From contig JANYBV010000038.1 of the NCBI GenBank assembly GCA_025360605.1, positions 138,449 through 202,448 on the forward strand: a stretch of 64,000 nucleotides of DNA. The letters are read 5' to 3'. The DNA is from Alphaproteobacteria bacterium (GTDB lineage Bacteria > Pseudomonadota > Alphaproteobacteria > Rickettsiales > SXRF01). Numbering within the stretch: position 1 is the stretch's first letter; every line of letters begins with the position of its first letter. Positions 17,382 to 26,451 of this stretch are shown piece after piece. Position numbers and translations under genes: made by a program. The notes below the pieces were generated by a model. It saw nothing but the letters and a program-made list of their open reading frames with translations. It searched no databases and had not been told where the DNA came from.

Positions 17382-17594
17382 TTAAGCTGTTAAAAGCTTG
17401 GGGTATTTGCGCTGAAGATCTGCTTCAGCTTGCTCTAAACGAGCGATACCCTGCAAGAAAAACTGCCTTACAATTTCTTCACTTCGTTTCGTGGGACGAA
17501 CAGCCATTTGCACCACTTTACGTGGCGTGGAAGATGCTTGGTAGCCCACCTCAATGTATAGCGGGAAGCCGTTAGGAGAATACTGATTGCTCAT
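17382..17594 (-). CDS. hypothetical 70-residue passenger protein
   Basis: This is a small soluble protein with a basic middle (RPTKRSEEIVRQFFLQGIARLEQAEADLQRKYP), probably helical. Its start overlaps the end of the gene before it by 23 bases and its stop abuts the next start, so the minus-strand genes of the right arm form a compact transcript. Unrecognised. Confidence 0.45.
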   Translation of the reverse strand: MSNQYSPNGFPLYIEVGYQASSTPRKVVQMAVRPTKRSEEIVRQFFLQGIARLEQAEADLQRKYPKLLTA

Positions 17595-17853
17595 TTTTTT
17601 CGGACTCCTCTATAGCTTTGTTTAACGTATCGCGAAGGCTTCGCATCATATCCGTGTCCATAGCTACCCTCTCAATAAGTAGCCCAGAATCCATTCCTTC
17701 ATAATACGCAAGGGATAGCACAGCACACTTATTATCTATTAGGGCTAAATTTGCCCTGTTGCACCATTTGGGTAACATTGATGGTGTTCCCGATAATAAG
17801 GGAAATGGATTTTCAGTATTCTTGTTTGCTAACTCAGGTGCTTTATCGGCCAT
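17572..17853 (-). CDS. hypothetical 93-residue passenger protein
   Basis: The start at 17853 (MADKAPELANKNTENPFPLLSG) is preferred over the open frame to 17904. A TATAAT lies only six bases before this ATG on the minus strand, which would fit a leaderless transcript. The protein is soluble, with one Cys-containing central part (NRANLALIDNKCAVLSLAYYEGMDSG) and a C-terminal helix (MRSLRDTLNKAIEESEK). Unrecognised. Confidence 0.45.
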   Translation of the reverse strand: MADKAPELANKNTENPFPLLSGTPSMLPKWCNRANLALIDNKCAVLSLAYYEGMDSGLLIERVAMDTDMMRSLRDTLNKAIEESEKNEQSVFS

Positions 17854-17966
17854 TGTCAAATTATACTCATTTCGGTAAGCGGTTACTAGCAGGAATAAAT
17901 ACAATTATTCTAATTTCATCTGCACCATATATGGTGTTTTTATGGGCTCATCAAGCTACATATCGT

Positions 17967-18401
17967 TTAGCGAATACTCCAAACCATAAACAACCCCTCC
18001 GCCTGACTCGACTCTACCAGCCCGTTCTCCCGCTGACCTCGCAACGCCACGCCTACGCGCTTAGTCATCTTCCGCAGTAGCTTCGTATCGGCAACATCCA
18101 GCCCTCTGCACACCATCAGCTCACGCGCTATGTCTTGACTTGTTAGCGGTTCAGCGGCTTGCCTTAGCACGTCCAGAATGATGCGTGACATCTCGCCACG
18201 GTTAGCCCAATCAGCGGGAGGGCGGAACCCCTTCGGCTTGATAGCTTCCACACGGTACTCACCGTCAAATAGCCTTATGGTGTTGTCGATGTGTTCGAGG
18301 TCGGTGATAAGCTGCTTCACTCGTATCTGGGTATGCTCAATCTCTCCCGCCAGTTCGGCGCGTCTTTTCACCAGTGCGGATATAACGTGTGTTTCAGCCA
18401 T
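17967..18401 (-). CDS. passenger protein with coiled coil and winged-helix-like tail
   Basis: The start at 18401 (MAETHVISALVKRRAELAGEIEHTQ) has an AGGGGC ribosome binding site just upstream; the frame is open to 18455. Residues 8-45 form a heptad-like helix (RRAELAGEIEHTQIRVKQLITDLEHID). The second half (SRIILDVLRQAAEPLTSQDIARELM ... LRKMTKRVGVALRGQRENGLVESSQAEG) reads like a winged-helix domain. It may be a DNA-binding protein. Similar proteins occur in alphaproteobacterial mobile DNA, but the function is unknown. Confidence 0.55.
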   Translation of the reverse strand: MAETHVISALVKRRAELAGEIEHTQIRVKQLITDLEHIDNTIRLFDGEYRVEAIKPKGFRPPADWANRGEMSRIILDVLRQAAEPLTSQDIARELMVCRGLDVADTKLLRKMTKRVGVALRGQRENGLVESSQAEGLFMVWSIR

Positions 18402-18405
18402 GCCC

Positions 18406-18603
18406 CTAATGCAGCGTTCCCTGTTTTTGCTTATTCCGTAAGTCTTCAATAGCACTCACAATAGAAAGCCATACGCTTGCCCGTTTGGCATCATCATGAG
18501 CCATTAATTCTTGCATCCTGCTTTCTGCTATGGCCTCGGCTCTCCCGCCGTGTTCCTTAATCAGAAACTCGGCAGTCAAGAATATGTGTGTTTTGTTGAG
18601 CAT
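18406..18603 (-). CDS. hypothetical 65-residue passenger protein (DUF6961-like)
   Basis: This is the first gene of the right-arm transcript. A GAGGAA ribosome binding site abuts the ATG. The protein is a short helical polypeptide (FLIKEHGGRAEAIAESRMQELMAHDDAKRASVWLSIVSAIEDL), resembling small DUF6961-type proteins by layout only. It ends four bases before the next start. Low-certainty family assignment. Confidence 0.5.
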   Translation of the reverse strand: MLNKTHIFLTAEFLIKEHGGRAEAIAESRMQELMAHDDAKRASVWLSIVSAIEDLRNKQKQGTLH

Positions 18604-18648
18604 TTCCTCAGTATAGGCGATACTGAGTGTACTGGAAGGGTACTTCTA

Positions 18649-18679
18649 GGTGTGTTTGCTACATAATACCGAAAATTTC
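18649..18679 (-). repeat. right terminal inverted repeat (23 bp) plus target duplication (8 bp)
   Basis: The repeat 18649-18671 is the reverse complement of 14366-14388 at all 23 positions. It is followed by AAAATTTC (18672-18679), identical to the left target copy. Confidence 0.95.
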
Positions 18680-19396
18680 GGACGTATCCATTGGCGGCAA
18701 AATTCCGGGCAGGCACGAGGCCAGCATGGATTTTCCTGCACCTGGCGGGCCGGTCATCAGCAGATTATGGCCTCCGGCAGCAGCAACTTCCAGCGCGCGC
18801 CTTGCGGTGTGTTGCCCGCGGATTTCACGCATATCGGTGAAGCGGCGGGTTTCCTCTTCCATCTCGCATTCGGGCTTGGAGAGCACCTGAATACCTTTGA
18901 AATGATTGATCAGTGCCAGCAATGAGGACGGTGCTAATAAGGATTCAATGCCCGACCATGCCGCTTCCGAACCGCAGGCCTGCGGGCAGATCAATCCCAG
19001 CTCTTCGCCCTGCGCGGCAATGGCGGCAGGCAATACGCCGCTGGCGGGCAACAAGCGCCCATCGAGCGATAATTCGCCGAGCGCAATATACGCATCCATA
19101 TCCTCCTGTGCCACAATGCCCATGCTAATCAGCAAGCCCAGCGCAATCGGCAGATCAAAATGGCTGCCTTCTTTTAAAATATCGGCAGGCGCTAAATTGA
19201 TGATGATGCGCTGCGCCGGAATCGATAACCCGAGCGAATGAATGGCTGCGCGCACGCGCTCTTTAGATTCACCCACCGCTTTATCCGGCAACCCAACAAT
19301 GGCAAATGCAGGAAGACCCGACACCATCTGCACCTGCACCTCAATGGGGATGACTTCCACGCCTTCAAAAGCAACGGTGCGGACATGCGCTACCAT
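18672..19396 (-). pseudogene. comM: comM (YifB) N-terminal fragment, truncated by insertion element
   Basis: The first half of ComM: the start at 19396 (MVAHVRTVAFEGVEVIPIEVQVQMVSGLPAFAIVGLPD) overlaps the maf stop by seven bases. The N-terminal domain and the Walker A loop LLMTGPPGAGKSMLA are present. The frame leaves the gene at DTSEI and reads three to five element-encoded residues before a TAG at 18659-18661. Walker A is on this fragment and Walker B on the other, so neither piece can be an active ATPase. Confidence 0.93.
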
Positions 19397-19974
19397 TTCA
19401 TACCGGCCTGTTCCAGCATCTGCGCTGTTTCCGCCAGCGGTAACCCTACTACATTCGAATACGAGCCGTTGATGCGCGGAATGAAGCCAGCAGCCAAGCC
19501 TTGTATGGCGTAGCCACCGGCTTTCCCCTGCCATTCGCCGGAGGCGATGTAGGCAGCAATGTCCGTATCGCGCAGGCGCTTAAACTGCACCTGCGTGAGA
19601 ACTAATTTCTGGCTGATAGCTTTAGGAGTTTTGACACAGACCGCCGTATAAACGCGGTGACGGCGGCCCGATAATATATCAAGGCACTGACGTACCTGTT
19701 TTTCGTTTTCCGCTTTAGGCAGGATGCGCCGTCCGCACGCCACCACCGTATCGGCAGCAAGAATAATGGCATCGGAATGATGAGCCGCAACGACATGCGC
19801 TTTCGCGTGGGCAATGCGCTGCGCATAGACAGCGGGTAATTCGTTTTTCAGGGGAGTTTCATCGGTATCGGCGGGCACAACCGCAGAAGGAACAAGCCCA
19901 ATTTGCTTAAGCAATTCCAGACGACGCGGCGAGGCAGAGGCAAGGATAAATGACATAAGGGCAGTCGGTGACAT
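19390..19974 (-). CDS. maf: Maf-family nucleotide pyrophosphatase
   Basis: Maf proteins hydrolyse non-canonical or excess nucleoside triphosphates and affect septum formation. The 194-residue protein opens with the signature ILASASPRRLELLKQIG and contains ILAADTVVACGRRILPKA and GKAGGYAIQGLAAGFI. It lies between infA and comM in the minus-strand operon, as in other alphaproteobacteria. Confidence 0.94.
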   Translation of the reverse strand: MSPTALMSFILASASPRRLELLKQIGLVPSAVVPADTDETPLKNELPAVYAQRIAHAKAHVVAAHHSDAIILAADTVVACGRRILPKAENEKQVRQCLDILSGRRHRVYTAVCVKTPKAISQKLVLTQVQFKRLRDTDIAAYIASGEWQGKAGGYAIQGLAAGFIPRINGSYSNVVGLPLAETAQMLEQAGMKW

Positions 19975-19993
19975 CAGCGGCCCTCATACACTA

Positions 19994-20212
19994 TTATTTT
20001 TCGCGGAATTTAATGCGGCCTTTGGTCAGGTCATAGGGCGTCATTTCGACCACCACCTTATCCGCCACCAGTACGCGGATGCGGTTTTTGCGCATGCGGC
20101 CCGAGGTGTGGGCAATCACGATGTGGCCGTTTTCGAGCTTCACGCGAAAGGTAGCGTTCGGCAGGAGTTCGGTGACGACACCGGGGAATTCGAGCAGTTC
20201 TTCTTTAGCCAT
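19994..20212 (-). CDS. infA: translation initiation factor IF-1
   Basis: IF-1 binds the ribosomal A site during initiation. The 72-residue length and the S1/OB-fold sequence ([67 protein letters not shown]) are canonical. It is placed 39 bp after the UPF0262 gene. Confidence 0.98.
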   Translation of the reverse strand: MAKEELLEFPGVVTELLPNATFRVKLENGHIVIAHTSGRMRKNRIRVLVADKVVVEMTPYDLTKGRIKFREK

Positions 20213-20251
20213 AATGTCCTTAATAACTTTAATGATTGGGTACGAGGTATA

Positions 20252-20713
20252 TCACTTAATATGTAAAACGCAAATAAGAGTAAATAATCGCCTTGAAGTC
20301 GGGAAATCGACGTTAATCCGGCCCTTTAGCAGCTCCTGCAACGCTTCAGAACCTTCGTTATGCACGCCGCGCCTGCCCATATCGATGGCTTCGAGCTTGC
20401 TGGGGTTGGAAGCGCTTAGAGCTTCGTAGTAGCTTTCACAGATCATGAAATAGTCGCGTATAACACCGCGGAGTGGAGCAATCGATAACACGGCTTTAGC
20501 CTTTTCGCTTTTCTCGGAGGTGATGTCGAAAATCAGGCGGCCTTCCGATATGCTTAAATGGAGGTCATACGGCCCGCCTTGCATGCAATGCGGCTCGAAA
20601 CTGTTTTCGCCCATCAAATCGGCGATGGCCACACTCTTTTCATGCTCGGCTTCCTTGGAGCGTTTTTTGATGCTGCCTTCGTCGAGGGTGATTTTGGCGA
20701 TGCGGTTGGTCAT
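20252..20713 (-). CDS. UPF0262 family protein
   Basis: This is a member of the UPF0262 family, found almost only in alphaproteobacteria and usually located near hisD and infA as here. The 153 residues include the conserved [18 protein letters not shown], the central [19 protein letters not shown] and the [19 protein letters not shown] stretch. No biochemical function is established. It starts three bases after the hisD stop. Confidence 0.92.
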   Translation of the reverse strand: MTNRIAKITLDEGSIKKRSKEAEHEKSVAIADLMGENSFEPHCMQGGPYDLHLSISEGRLIFDITSEKSEKAKAVLSIAPLRGVIRDYFMICESYYEALSASNPSKLEAIDMGRRGVHNEGSEALQELLKGRINVDFPTSRRLFTLICVLHIK

Positions 20714-20715
20714 AA

Positions 20716-22011
20716 TCAGTGCTTCGGGCGGCGTGTGGTGATCGACAGCGCATGGGCATCAAGGCCTTCGGTGGTGGCCAGCACTTCGGTGTAATCGCTA
20801 AGCTTGGCCAGTGCTTCGGGGCTGCAACCAATGATCGAGGTGCGCTTGATGAAGTCGAATACCGACAGGCCTGAAGAAAAACGCGCGGTGCGCGAGGTGG
20901 GCAATACGTGCGAGGGTCCGGCGATATAATCACCGATGGCTTCGGGTGTGTGGCGGCCAAGGAATATCGCTCCCGCATGCGCGATCAGCGGCATGAGCGC
21001 TTCAGGATTTTCTACGGCCAGTTCCAGATGTTCGGGTGCAATCGTATTTGCCACCGCGCAGGCCTGCTCCATGTCTTCAACGATCACCACGCCACCGTAA
21101 CGCTCCCACGAGTTGCGGGCAATGTCCTGACGCGTAAGCGTCACCAGAATTTTTTCCACTTCCGAAATGACTGCTTGGGCAAATGTTGCATCATCGGTAA
21201 TCAGCACCGATTGCGCCAGCTCATCATGCTCGGCCTGCGACAATAAATCCGCCGCAATCCACACCGGATTGTTTTTGTTGTCGGCGATGACCAGAATTTC
21301 CGAAGGCCCTGCAATCATGTCGATGCCGACCTTGCCGAACACCTGACGCTTGGCTTCCGCCACATAGGCATTGCCGGGGCCGACAATTTTATCGACCGCC
21401 TCAATCGTTGGCGTGCCATAGGCGAGTGCCGCCACAGCCTGTGCGCCACCAATTTTATAAATCTCTTCAATGCCCGCCACATGCGCTGCACCCAAGAGCG
21501 CTGGATTTAGTTGTCCGTCCGGAGCAGGAACCACCATCACGATACGCTCGACTCCCGCTACTTTCGCCGGAATCGCATTCATCAGCACCGAACTCGGATA
21601 GGCGGCCAGCCCCCCCGGAACGTATAGTCCAACGGACTGTAACGCCGACCAGCGATGCCCCAGACGCACTCCCGTATCATCGGTGTAATCGAGATCAGCG
21701 GGCATCTGGCGCTTGCTGTATTCTTCGATGCGGTGGGCGGCAACGCGCAAGCTTTTCATCAGTTCCGGCTCGCACAAACTAAGTGCTTCGGCGATTTCAT
21801 GCGGCGACACCTTGATAGTTTCTGCCGTGGCTTCAAAATGATCAAACTGGGTCGTAAACCGCAGCAGTGCCGCATCGCCTTCAGCGCGCACATGCCGGAT
21901 GATATCGGTCACAACGCCGCCCACCTTGTCGGTGGCGACTTCACGCGATTCTAAAAAATGCTTAAAAGCGACAACGAAATCACCCTGCGTGATGTTTAAA
22001 ACGGCAGGCAT
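20716..22011 (-). CDS. hisD: histidinol dehydrogenase
   Basis: HisD performs the last two oxidations of histidine synthesis (histidinol to histidine) with NAD and zinc. The 431-residue protein contains the typical [34 protein letters not shown] stretch and the [11 protein letters not shown] motif with its catalytic Glu/His. Its ATG shares one base with the hisG stop, so the two are coupled. The placement after hisG is standard in this class. Confidence 0.97.
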   Translation of the reverse strand: MPAVLNITQGDFVVAFKHFLESREVATDKVGGVVTDIIRHVRAEGDAALLRFTTQFDHFEATAETIKVSPHEIAEALSLCEPELMKSLRVAAHRIEEYSKRQMPADLDYTDDTGVRLGHRWSALQSVGLYVPGGLAAYPSSVLMNAIPAKVAGVERIVMVVPAPDGQLNPALLGAAHVAGIEEIYKIGGAQAVAALAYGTPTIEAVDKIVGPGNAYVAEAKRQVFGKVGIDMIAGPSEILVIADNKNNPVWIAADLLSQAEHDELAQSVLITDDATFAQAVISEVEKILVTLTRQDIARNSWERYGGVVIVEDMEQACAVANTIAPEHLELAVENPEALMPLIAHAGAIFLGRHTPEAIGDYIAGPSHVLPTSRTARFSSGLSVFDFIKRTSIIGCSPEALAKLSDYTEVLATTEGLDAHALSITTRRPKH

Positions 22012-22670
22012 CAGGATGCTCCTACCGCTTCACGAAAACGCTCGATCAGGTCGTTGATTTCATGGCTGCGGGTTTTGAATGCCGCGCGGTTGACGATCAG
22101 GCGCGAGGAAATATTGGCAATCACTTCCACTTCGCGCAGGCCATTGGCCTTCAACGTGCGGCCGCTGCTGACCAGATCGACGATGTGGTTGGCGAGGCCG
22201 AGCTTGGGCGCCAATTCCATCGCACCGTTGAGCTTGATGCACTCCGCCTGAATGCCTGCTTTAGCAAAATACTGCTGGGTAATGTTCGGATATTTGGTGG
22301 CGACGCGCAAATGGCTGATCAGCGATAAATCCTGCCTGATGTCAAAATCTTCCGGCTCGGCCAGCGATAAGCGGCAATGCCCAATATCCAGATTCAGCGG
22401 CGCGTATAAATCCGCGTAATTAAATTCCATCAGCACATCGAGCCCGCAAATACCAATCTGCGCTGCGCCAAACGCAACAAACGTCGCAATATCGAAACTG
22501 CGGACACGAATCAGGGAGATGTCGGAATTATCGCAGCGGAACTGAAGCTGTCGTGAATTTTCATCAAAGAACGCTTTTTCCGGCTGGATGTCCACCTTAC
22601 GCAAAATAGGAGCCAGCTCTTCAGCGATACGCCCCTTGGGAACGGCAATCACTAACCCATTAGAAGACAT
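22011..22670 (-). CDS. hisG: ATP phosphoribosyltransferase, short form
   Basis: HisG catalyses the first step of histidine synthesis. At 219 residues it is the short form, which lacks the C-terminal regulatory domain and needs the HisZ partner; no hisZ is in the window. Landmarks are [15 protein letters not shown], the [16 protein letters not shown] loop and [32 protein letters not shown]. It overlaps murA by one base. Confidence 0.96.
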   Translation of the reverse strand: MSSNGLVIAVPKGRIAEELAPILRKVDIQPEKAFFDENSRQLQFRCDNSDISLIRVRSFDIATFVAFGAAQIGICGLDVLMEFNYADLYAPLNLDIGHCRLSLAEPEDFDIRQDLSLISHLRVATKYPNITQQYFAKAGIQAECIKLNGAMELAPKLGLANHIVDLVSSGRTLKANGLREVEVIANISSRLIVNRAAFKTRSHEINDLIERFREAVGAS

Positions 22671-23986
22671 TACGCCGCCTCGACTTTAGCAGGCTGACGC
22701 GACGCAATGCGTTCAATGTTCGCACCGCACGCCGCCAGTTTTTCTTCCAGACGTTCATAGCCACGGTCAAGATGGTAGACGCGATGAATAACCGTTTCAC
22801 CTTCGGCAGCAAGCGCCGCAATCACCAGCGATACGGAGGCACGCAGGTCGGTGGCCATCACCTCGGCACCGCGCAAAGACGGTACACCACGAATCATCGC
22901 AGATGAACCGTGAACAATAATTTTAGCACCCATGCGTGTTAATTCCGGAACGTGCATATAACGGTTTTCAAAAATGGTTTCCGTCACCATGGAAGCACCT
23001 TCGGCCAGCGTAAGCATCGCCATCATCTGAGCCTGCATGTCGGTCGGGAACCCTGGATATGGCTGGGTCATAATGTCGATGCCCTGAATACGATCCCCTG
23101 TGCGCTTCACGCGGATTCCGCGCTCGGTCGACGTTACGCTGATGCCGGCTTCGTTAAATTTTTCAATTACGGAATGCAATAATTCCGCACGCACACCGAG
23201 CAACTCTACATCGCCACCGGTAATCGCAGCGGCAGCAGCAAAAGAGCCTGCCTCAATGCGATCCGCAATGACGGAATAATCGCAGCCATGCAGGCGGTCG
23301 ACACCCTGAATGCGCAATTCATTCGTGCCAATGCCTTCAATCTGCGCGCCCATGGCCTGCAGGCAATAGGCAAGGTCACATACTTCCGGCTCGCGCGCGG
23401 CGTTGCGTAAAATGGTTTCCCCGTCCGCCAGACATGCGCTCATCAAAATATTTTCGGTGGCACCGACCGAAACTTTTTCAAACTGTATATCCGCACCATG
23501 TAAACGGCTGGCGACTTTCGCATTAATGTAGCCGTCAAGCAGCTCAATTTCAGCGCCCATCTGTTCCAGCGCTTTTAAGTGCAGATCGATCGGGCGCGTG
23601 CCAATGGCACATCCTCCCGGAAGCGATACACGGGCAGCACCAAAACGCGCCAGCAGCGGCCCCAGCACCAGCACCGACGCGCGCATGGTACGCACCACTT
23701 CGTAGGGTGCGGTAAGGTTGTGGATGTTTGATGCGTCCAGCGAAACCCCCCTACCGTTACCGTAACCATTGCCCTGACCATCGCCGTGCATGGAAAGCGA
23801 CACACCGTGTTGCGCCAGAAGGTTTGCCATGGTGACAATATCCGCCAGATACGGCAGGTTGAAAAGGGTCAGCGCATCATCGGTCAGCAGTGAAGCCGCC
23901 ATCAGTGGCAGGGCGGCATTTTTTGCGCCCGAAATCGGAATAGTGCCAACCAGCGGTGTGCCGCCTATAATTCGTATTTTGTCCAT
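22670..23986 (-). CDS. murA: UDP-N-acetylglucosamine 1-carboxyvinyltransferase
   Basis: MurA transfers enolpyruvate from PEP to UDP-GlcNAc, the first committed step of peptidoglycan synthesis and the fosfomycin target. The 438 residues include the active-site loop with Cys ([26 protein letters not shown]), so fosfomycin sensitivity at this site is expected. A Gly-rich insertion ([13 protein letters not shown], about 72-84) is unusual. It heads the minus-strand operon; the promoter should lie in 23987-24162, divergent from bamE. Confidence 0.97.
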   Translation of the reverse strand: MDKIRIIGGTPLVGTIPISGAKNAALPLMAASLLTDDALTLFNLPYLADIVTMANLLAQHGVSLSMHGDGQGNGYGNGRGVSLDASNIHNLTAPYEVVRTMRASVLVLGPLLARFGAARVSLPGGCAIGTRPIDLHLKALEQMGAEIELLDGYINAKVASRLHGADIQFEKVSVGATENILMSACLADGETILRNAAREPEVCDLAYCLQAMGAQIEGIGTNELRIQGVDRLHGCDYSVIADRIEAGSFAAAAAITGGDVELLGVRAELLHSVIEKFNEAGISVTSTERGIRVKRTGDRIQGIDIMTQPYPGFPTDMQAQMMAMLTLAEGASMVTETIFENRYMHVPELTRMGAKIIVHGSSAMIRGVPSLRGAEVMATDLRASVSLVIAALAAEGETVIHRVYHLDRGYERLEEKLAACGANIERIASRQPAKVEAA

Positions 23987-24162
23987 TAATCGGGTTCCTG
24001 ATTCAGTGAGGTTAACCTTTTAACGACAATTGCAGTAAAATCCAAGAATTATATAGGGGTGGCCAAGAAAAAAGCGGCCTTAAATGGCCCTTTGAAGACA
24101 CTATTTGCGTTTACCAAACTTATGCGCTAACGTAGCGCTAATCACGTTTATAATGAATATTT

Positions 24163-24657
24163 ATGATTAAAAATCAGTGCCTTAATAAGGTTTTTGTGGC
24201 GGTGGCGGCATCATTACTGTTGTCATTAGGGGCCTGTGCGCCCAAGGTGAATAATGGCGGGTACATCCGCGAGGGCGACATTAAGAGCCAGATTACTGTA
24301 GGGCAATCCACGCACGAAGACGTGCGCAACAAGCTGGGCTCGCCCTCCTCCCAGTCCAGTTTTGGTGATGACACGTGGTATTATGTCACTGACCGCAAGG
24401 AATCCTATGCGTTCTTAAAACCGGAGCTGGTGGAGCAAGATGTGTTCAGCATTGTCTTCGACACCAACGGCATCGTCAGCAAAATTGGCAATTATAAACT
24501 GGATGATAGCAAGGATTTCGAGCTGGTCAAACGCACCACCCCTACCGAAGGCCACACGCTTGGTTTCTTTGAGCAGGTGCTGGGTAACGTCGGCCGCTTC
24601 AACGGCCCTGCCGGCAAAGATAAAACCGTCGCCCCCGGCCGTCGTCCGGGAACCTAA
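24163..24657 (+). CDS. bamE: outer membrane assembly lipoprotein BamE (SmpA/OmlA)
   Basis: BamE is the small lipoprotein subunit of the BAM complex. The 164-residue protein has a signal peptide with lipobox LGAC (Cys at about residue 26) followed by the SmpA/OmlA domain: GDIKSQITVGQSTHEDVRNKLGSPSSQSSFGDDTWYYVTDRKE. The C-terminal 40 residues form a Lys/Pro/Gly-rich tail. It is divergent from murA. Confidence 0.92.
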   Translation: MIKNQCLNKVFVAVAASLLLSLGACAPKVNNGGYIREGDIKSQITVGQSTHEDVRNKLGSPSSQSSFGDDTWYYVTDRKESYAFLKPELVEQDVFSIVFDTNGIVSKIGNYKLDDSKDFELVKRTTPTEGHTLGFFEQVLGNVGRFNGPAGKDKTVAPGRRPGT

Positions 24658-24728
24658 GCTTATTTGGATATTATTAACCAAATCAGGGTATTATCTCGGT
24701 AGCACAATGAGATATTATCCTACAACAC

Positions 24729-25433
24729 ATGACCCAAAAACCTCGCATCGCCTCTGTTGACGACCCGACCATACTGGCGGCCGTACGCGGCTATTTTCGC
24801 TGGGAGCATGACTGGCAGGCACGCGAGATGCTAACCAAAATCCACGACACCTACATACGCAGCAAAGAACAGGATGATTGCACCGGCATGGAATTCCCGA
24901 CGCTGCGGCTATGGGTGAGCGGATTTGGCGTAACCAAAGAGGAAAAAGCCGAAGGCTATCGTGGGCACTTCGTCAGGCTTACGATTCAGGCAGCAGAAGC
25001 AGGAAAATGGACTATCACTGCCGAAAAATTGCCGGTAGCGCTGGATAAGCATCCCCAAAAAGAACGCCCGAAAGCGCCTCACCCCAATTGGGGTCATCCG
25101 GTGTTGCGAGCAGTAGAAACAGCCAAAATATTTTCTGGATTGGAAATTGCACGGGCGCAGTTGCAAGCGTTGCATATTGAATATCCTGATGCCACCATCC
25201 CCGGCAAGGATGTGCTGCATGTAATGGTGTATAATCGCAAATTGTCCGCTGGCGAGGAAGATTCGCCTATCGAGAAGATTACGCTCAAAGTCAAACCGCA
25301 ATCCGACGGCGGCGCCAAGCTGATGCTGAAACCTAAAACAAGAAAGAAGAAGAAACCCGTGCGGCCAGTTGAGCCCAACGAAACCAAGGGTAAATTCACA
25401 GCGATGGTGAAGCGCAAACGCGCCAAAAAATAA
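24729..25433 (+). CDS. hypothetical protein with basic C-terminal tail
   Basis: This unrecognised 234-residue soluble protein has an N-terminal part with Trp/Tyr-rich FRWEHDWQAREML, a mixed alpha/beta core, and a strongly basic tail (MLKPKTRKKKKPVRP ... MVKRKRAKK, about 190-234) that could contact nucleic acid. It lies 71 bp after bamE and ends just before a hairpin, so it may share the bamE transcript. Confidence 0.6.
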   Translation: MTQKPRIASVDDPTILAAVRGYFRWEHDWQAREMLTKIHDTYIRSKEQDDCTGMEFPTLRLWVSGFGVTKEEKAEGYRGHFVRLTIQAAEAGKWTITAEKLPVALDKHPQKERPKAPHPNWGHPVLRAVETAKIFSGLEIARAQLQALHIEYPDATIPGKDVLHVMVYNRKLSAGEEDSPIEKITLKVKPQSDGGAKLMLKPKTRKKKKPVRPVEPNETKGKFTAMVKRKRAKK

Positions 25434-25456
25434 CCCTCGTAAATCCCTAAAAAAAC

Positions 25457-25490
25457 AAAACCCCACGATCCTTGTGGGATGTGAGGTTTT
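25457..25490. terminator. hairpin terminator between converging genes
   Basis: CCCAC (25462-25466) pairs with GTGGG (25474-25478), and an outer pairing AAAACC with GGTTTT (25457-25462 with 25485-25490) is an alternative. The A-rich left side and T-rich right side allow it to act for both converging genes. Confidence 0.6.
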
Positions 25491-25521
25491 GTACAACTCC
25501 CGAAGAGCTGTTTAACAACGG

Positions 25522-26208
25522 TTACGCAATCATGGCATCGAAATCATCGTTGCCGATGATGGGCAGAGAGTCCCAGAACTTGGTAGCATTCAGCCCTTGA
25601 TCGGCTTCCAGCACCCAGTTCTTGACCAGTTCGTCGCGACCGATGTAGTACGCTTCGTTCGTGATGAGATTCACCACGATCGACGCGTCCACTTCAGCCA
25701 CCTGAACCGACTGCCACTGAGCCTTTGGCAGTTCGAAGCGCAGGGCGCAACGGAACGGCATGACCTTGCCCTTCGACTCGGCGTAGGTCCACGGCAGTTG
25801 CCGCGGGTCCACGTCTTCGTCGATGAGCTTCAGCGCGGCCATCACCTGTTGCACCGTCGGGATCGTCAGACCACGCATCACGGCCAACTCGTGAGCCTTC
25901 TGGGGCGTCAGCGGGTTGTCCATGTCGTAGAGCTTCGTGTGCGTCGCTCGACCCTTGGGGTCGATCTGCACGTTCAGCTCTCCGTCGGGTTGCACGACCG
26001 CTGCGAAGCTAGCCTTGATCACCGCGCTGTCAGCCTCCACCTTTCCGCTCGACATGATCGTCGAGTAGTGCAGGTCGAGGCCGCTGTTGTTGGTGACCAC
26101 AGCCGCGATGGCCTTTTTCAGGCACACCTTGCCGTCGGTACGACGTTTGAGAACCTCGTACACACTGGTTTCATCCAGTGTAACCGTCGTCATAAAAGCA
26201 GTGCGCAT
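25522..26208 (-). CDS. hypothetical 228-residue protein with structured leader
   Basis: I do not recognise this protein. The start at 26208 (MRTAFMTTVTLDETSVYEVLKRR) is chosen because AAAGG lies upstream and the extra frame to 26280 runs into folded leader DNA. It is soluble, acidic at the C-terminus (GNDDFDAMIA), with a region that looks like an alternating beta domain (about 30-95). The codon choice is distinctly richer in GTC, TCG and GAG than in the neighbours, suggesting acquisition. It converges with the gene before and is preceded by at least four hairpins. Confidence 0.6.
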   Translation of the reverse strand: MRTAFMTTVTLDETSVYEVLKRRTDGKVCLKKAIAAVVTNNSGLDLHYSTIMSSGKVEADSAVIKASFAAVVQPDGELNVQIDPKGRATHTKLYDMDNPLTPQKAHELAVMRGLTIPTVQQVMAALKLIDEDVDPRQLPWTYAESKGKVMPFRCALRFELPKAQWQSVQVAEVDASIVVNLITNEAYYIGRDELVKNWVLEADQGLNATKFWDSLPIIGNDDFDAMIA

Positions 26209-26225
26209 GGCACAAACCTTTCTTA

Positions 26226-26329
26226 CCCCATTTGAAGGGGTTGGGAAGCATTTCAGCGCTTCCCCGGACTGTGTCCTCAAGTATTCCCCATTTGTGGTGG
26301 GGCAAGTTGCTCAAGAGGTAAAAGCCTCT
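26226..26329 (-). promoter_or_regulatory. four-hairpin leader upstream of the orphan gene
   Basis: There are four perfect short stems in 104 bp: CCCC/GGGG (26226-26240), GGGAAGC/GCTTCCC (26243-26264), CCCCA/TGGGG (26286-26302) and AGAGG/CCTCT (26314-26329). The first and third share the direct repeat CCCCATTTG. On the minus strand this region precedes the start at 26208, so it would be an mRNA leader or an operator cluster. No known riboswitch class is recognised. Confidence 0.45.
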
Positions 26330-26451
26330 CATATTGCAAAACACTGGAACACCTGAATTATATCACAGCCAGAAGGCGGAATAGTTAATGAAATTAACCA
26401 TTTTCAGCGGCAATATTTCTATATGTTATTGAAATTTATAAATTAAAAAAT

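Larger units (their letters stand above)
14366..18671. mobile_element. IS1595-family (ISXO2-like) element with eight passenger genes, inserted in comM
   Basis: The element is 4306 bp long. Its two ends are perfect 23-bp inverted repeats (14366-14388 and 18649-18671) and it is flanked by an 8-bp direct repeat, AAAATTTC. Eight-base target duplications are known for the IS1595 family, and the transposase at 16088-17074 has the matching zinc-ribbon plus DDE architecture. Besides the transposase there are three genes on the left arm and five on the right arm, all transcribed on the minus strand. Passenger-bearing members of this family are known. Perfect ends, a perfect duplication and an intact transposase suggest a recent insertion that may still be active. 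Confidence 0.95.
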
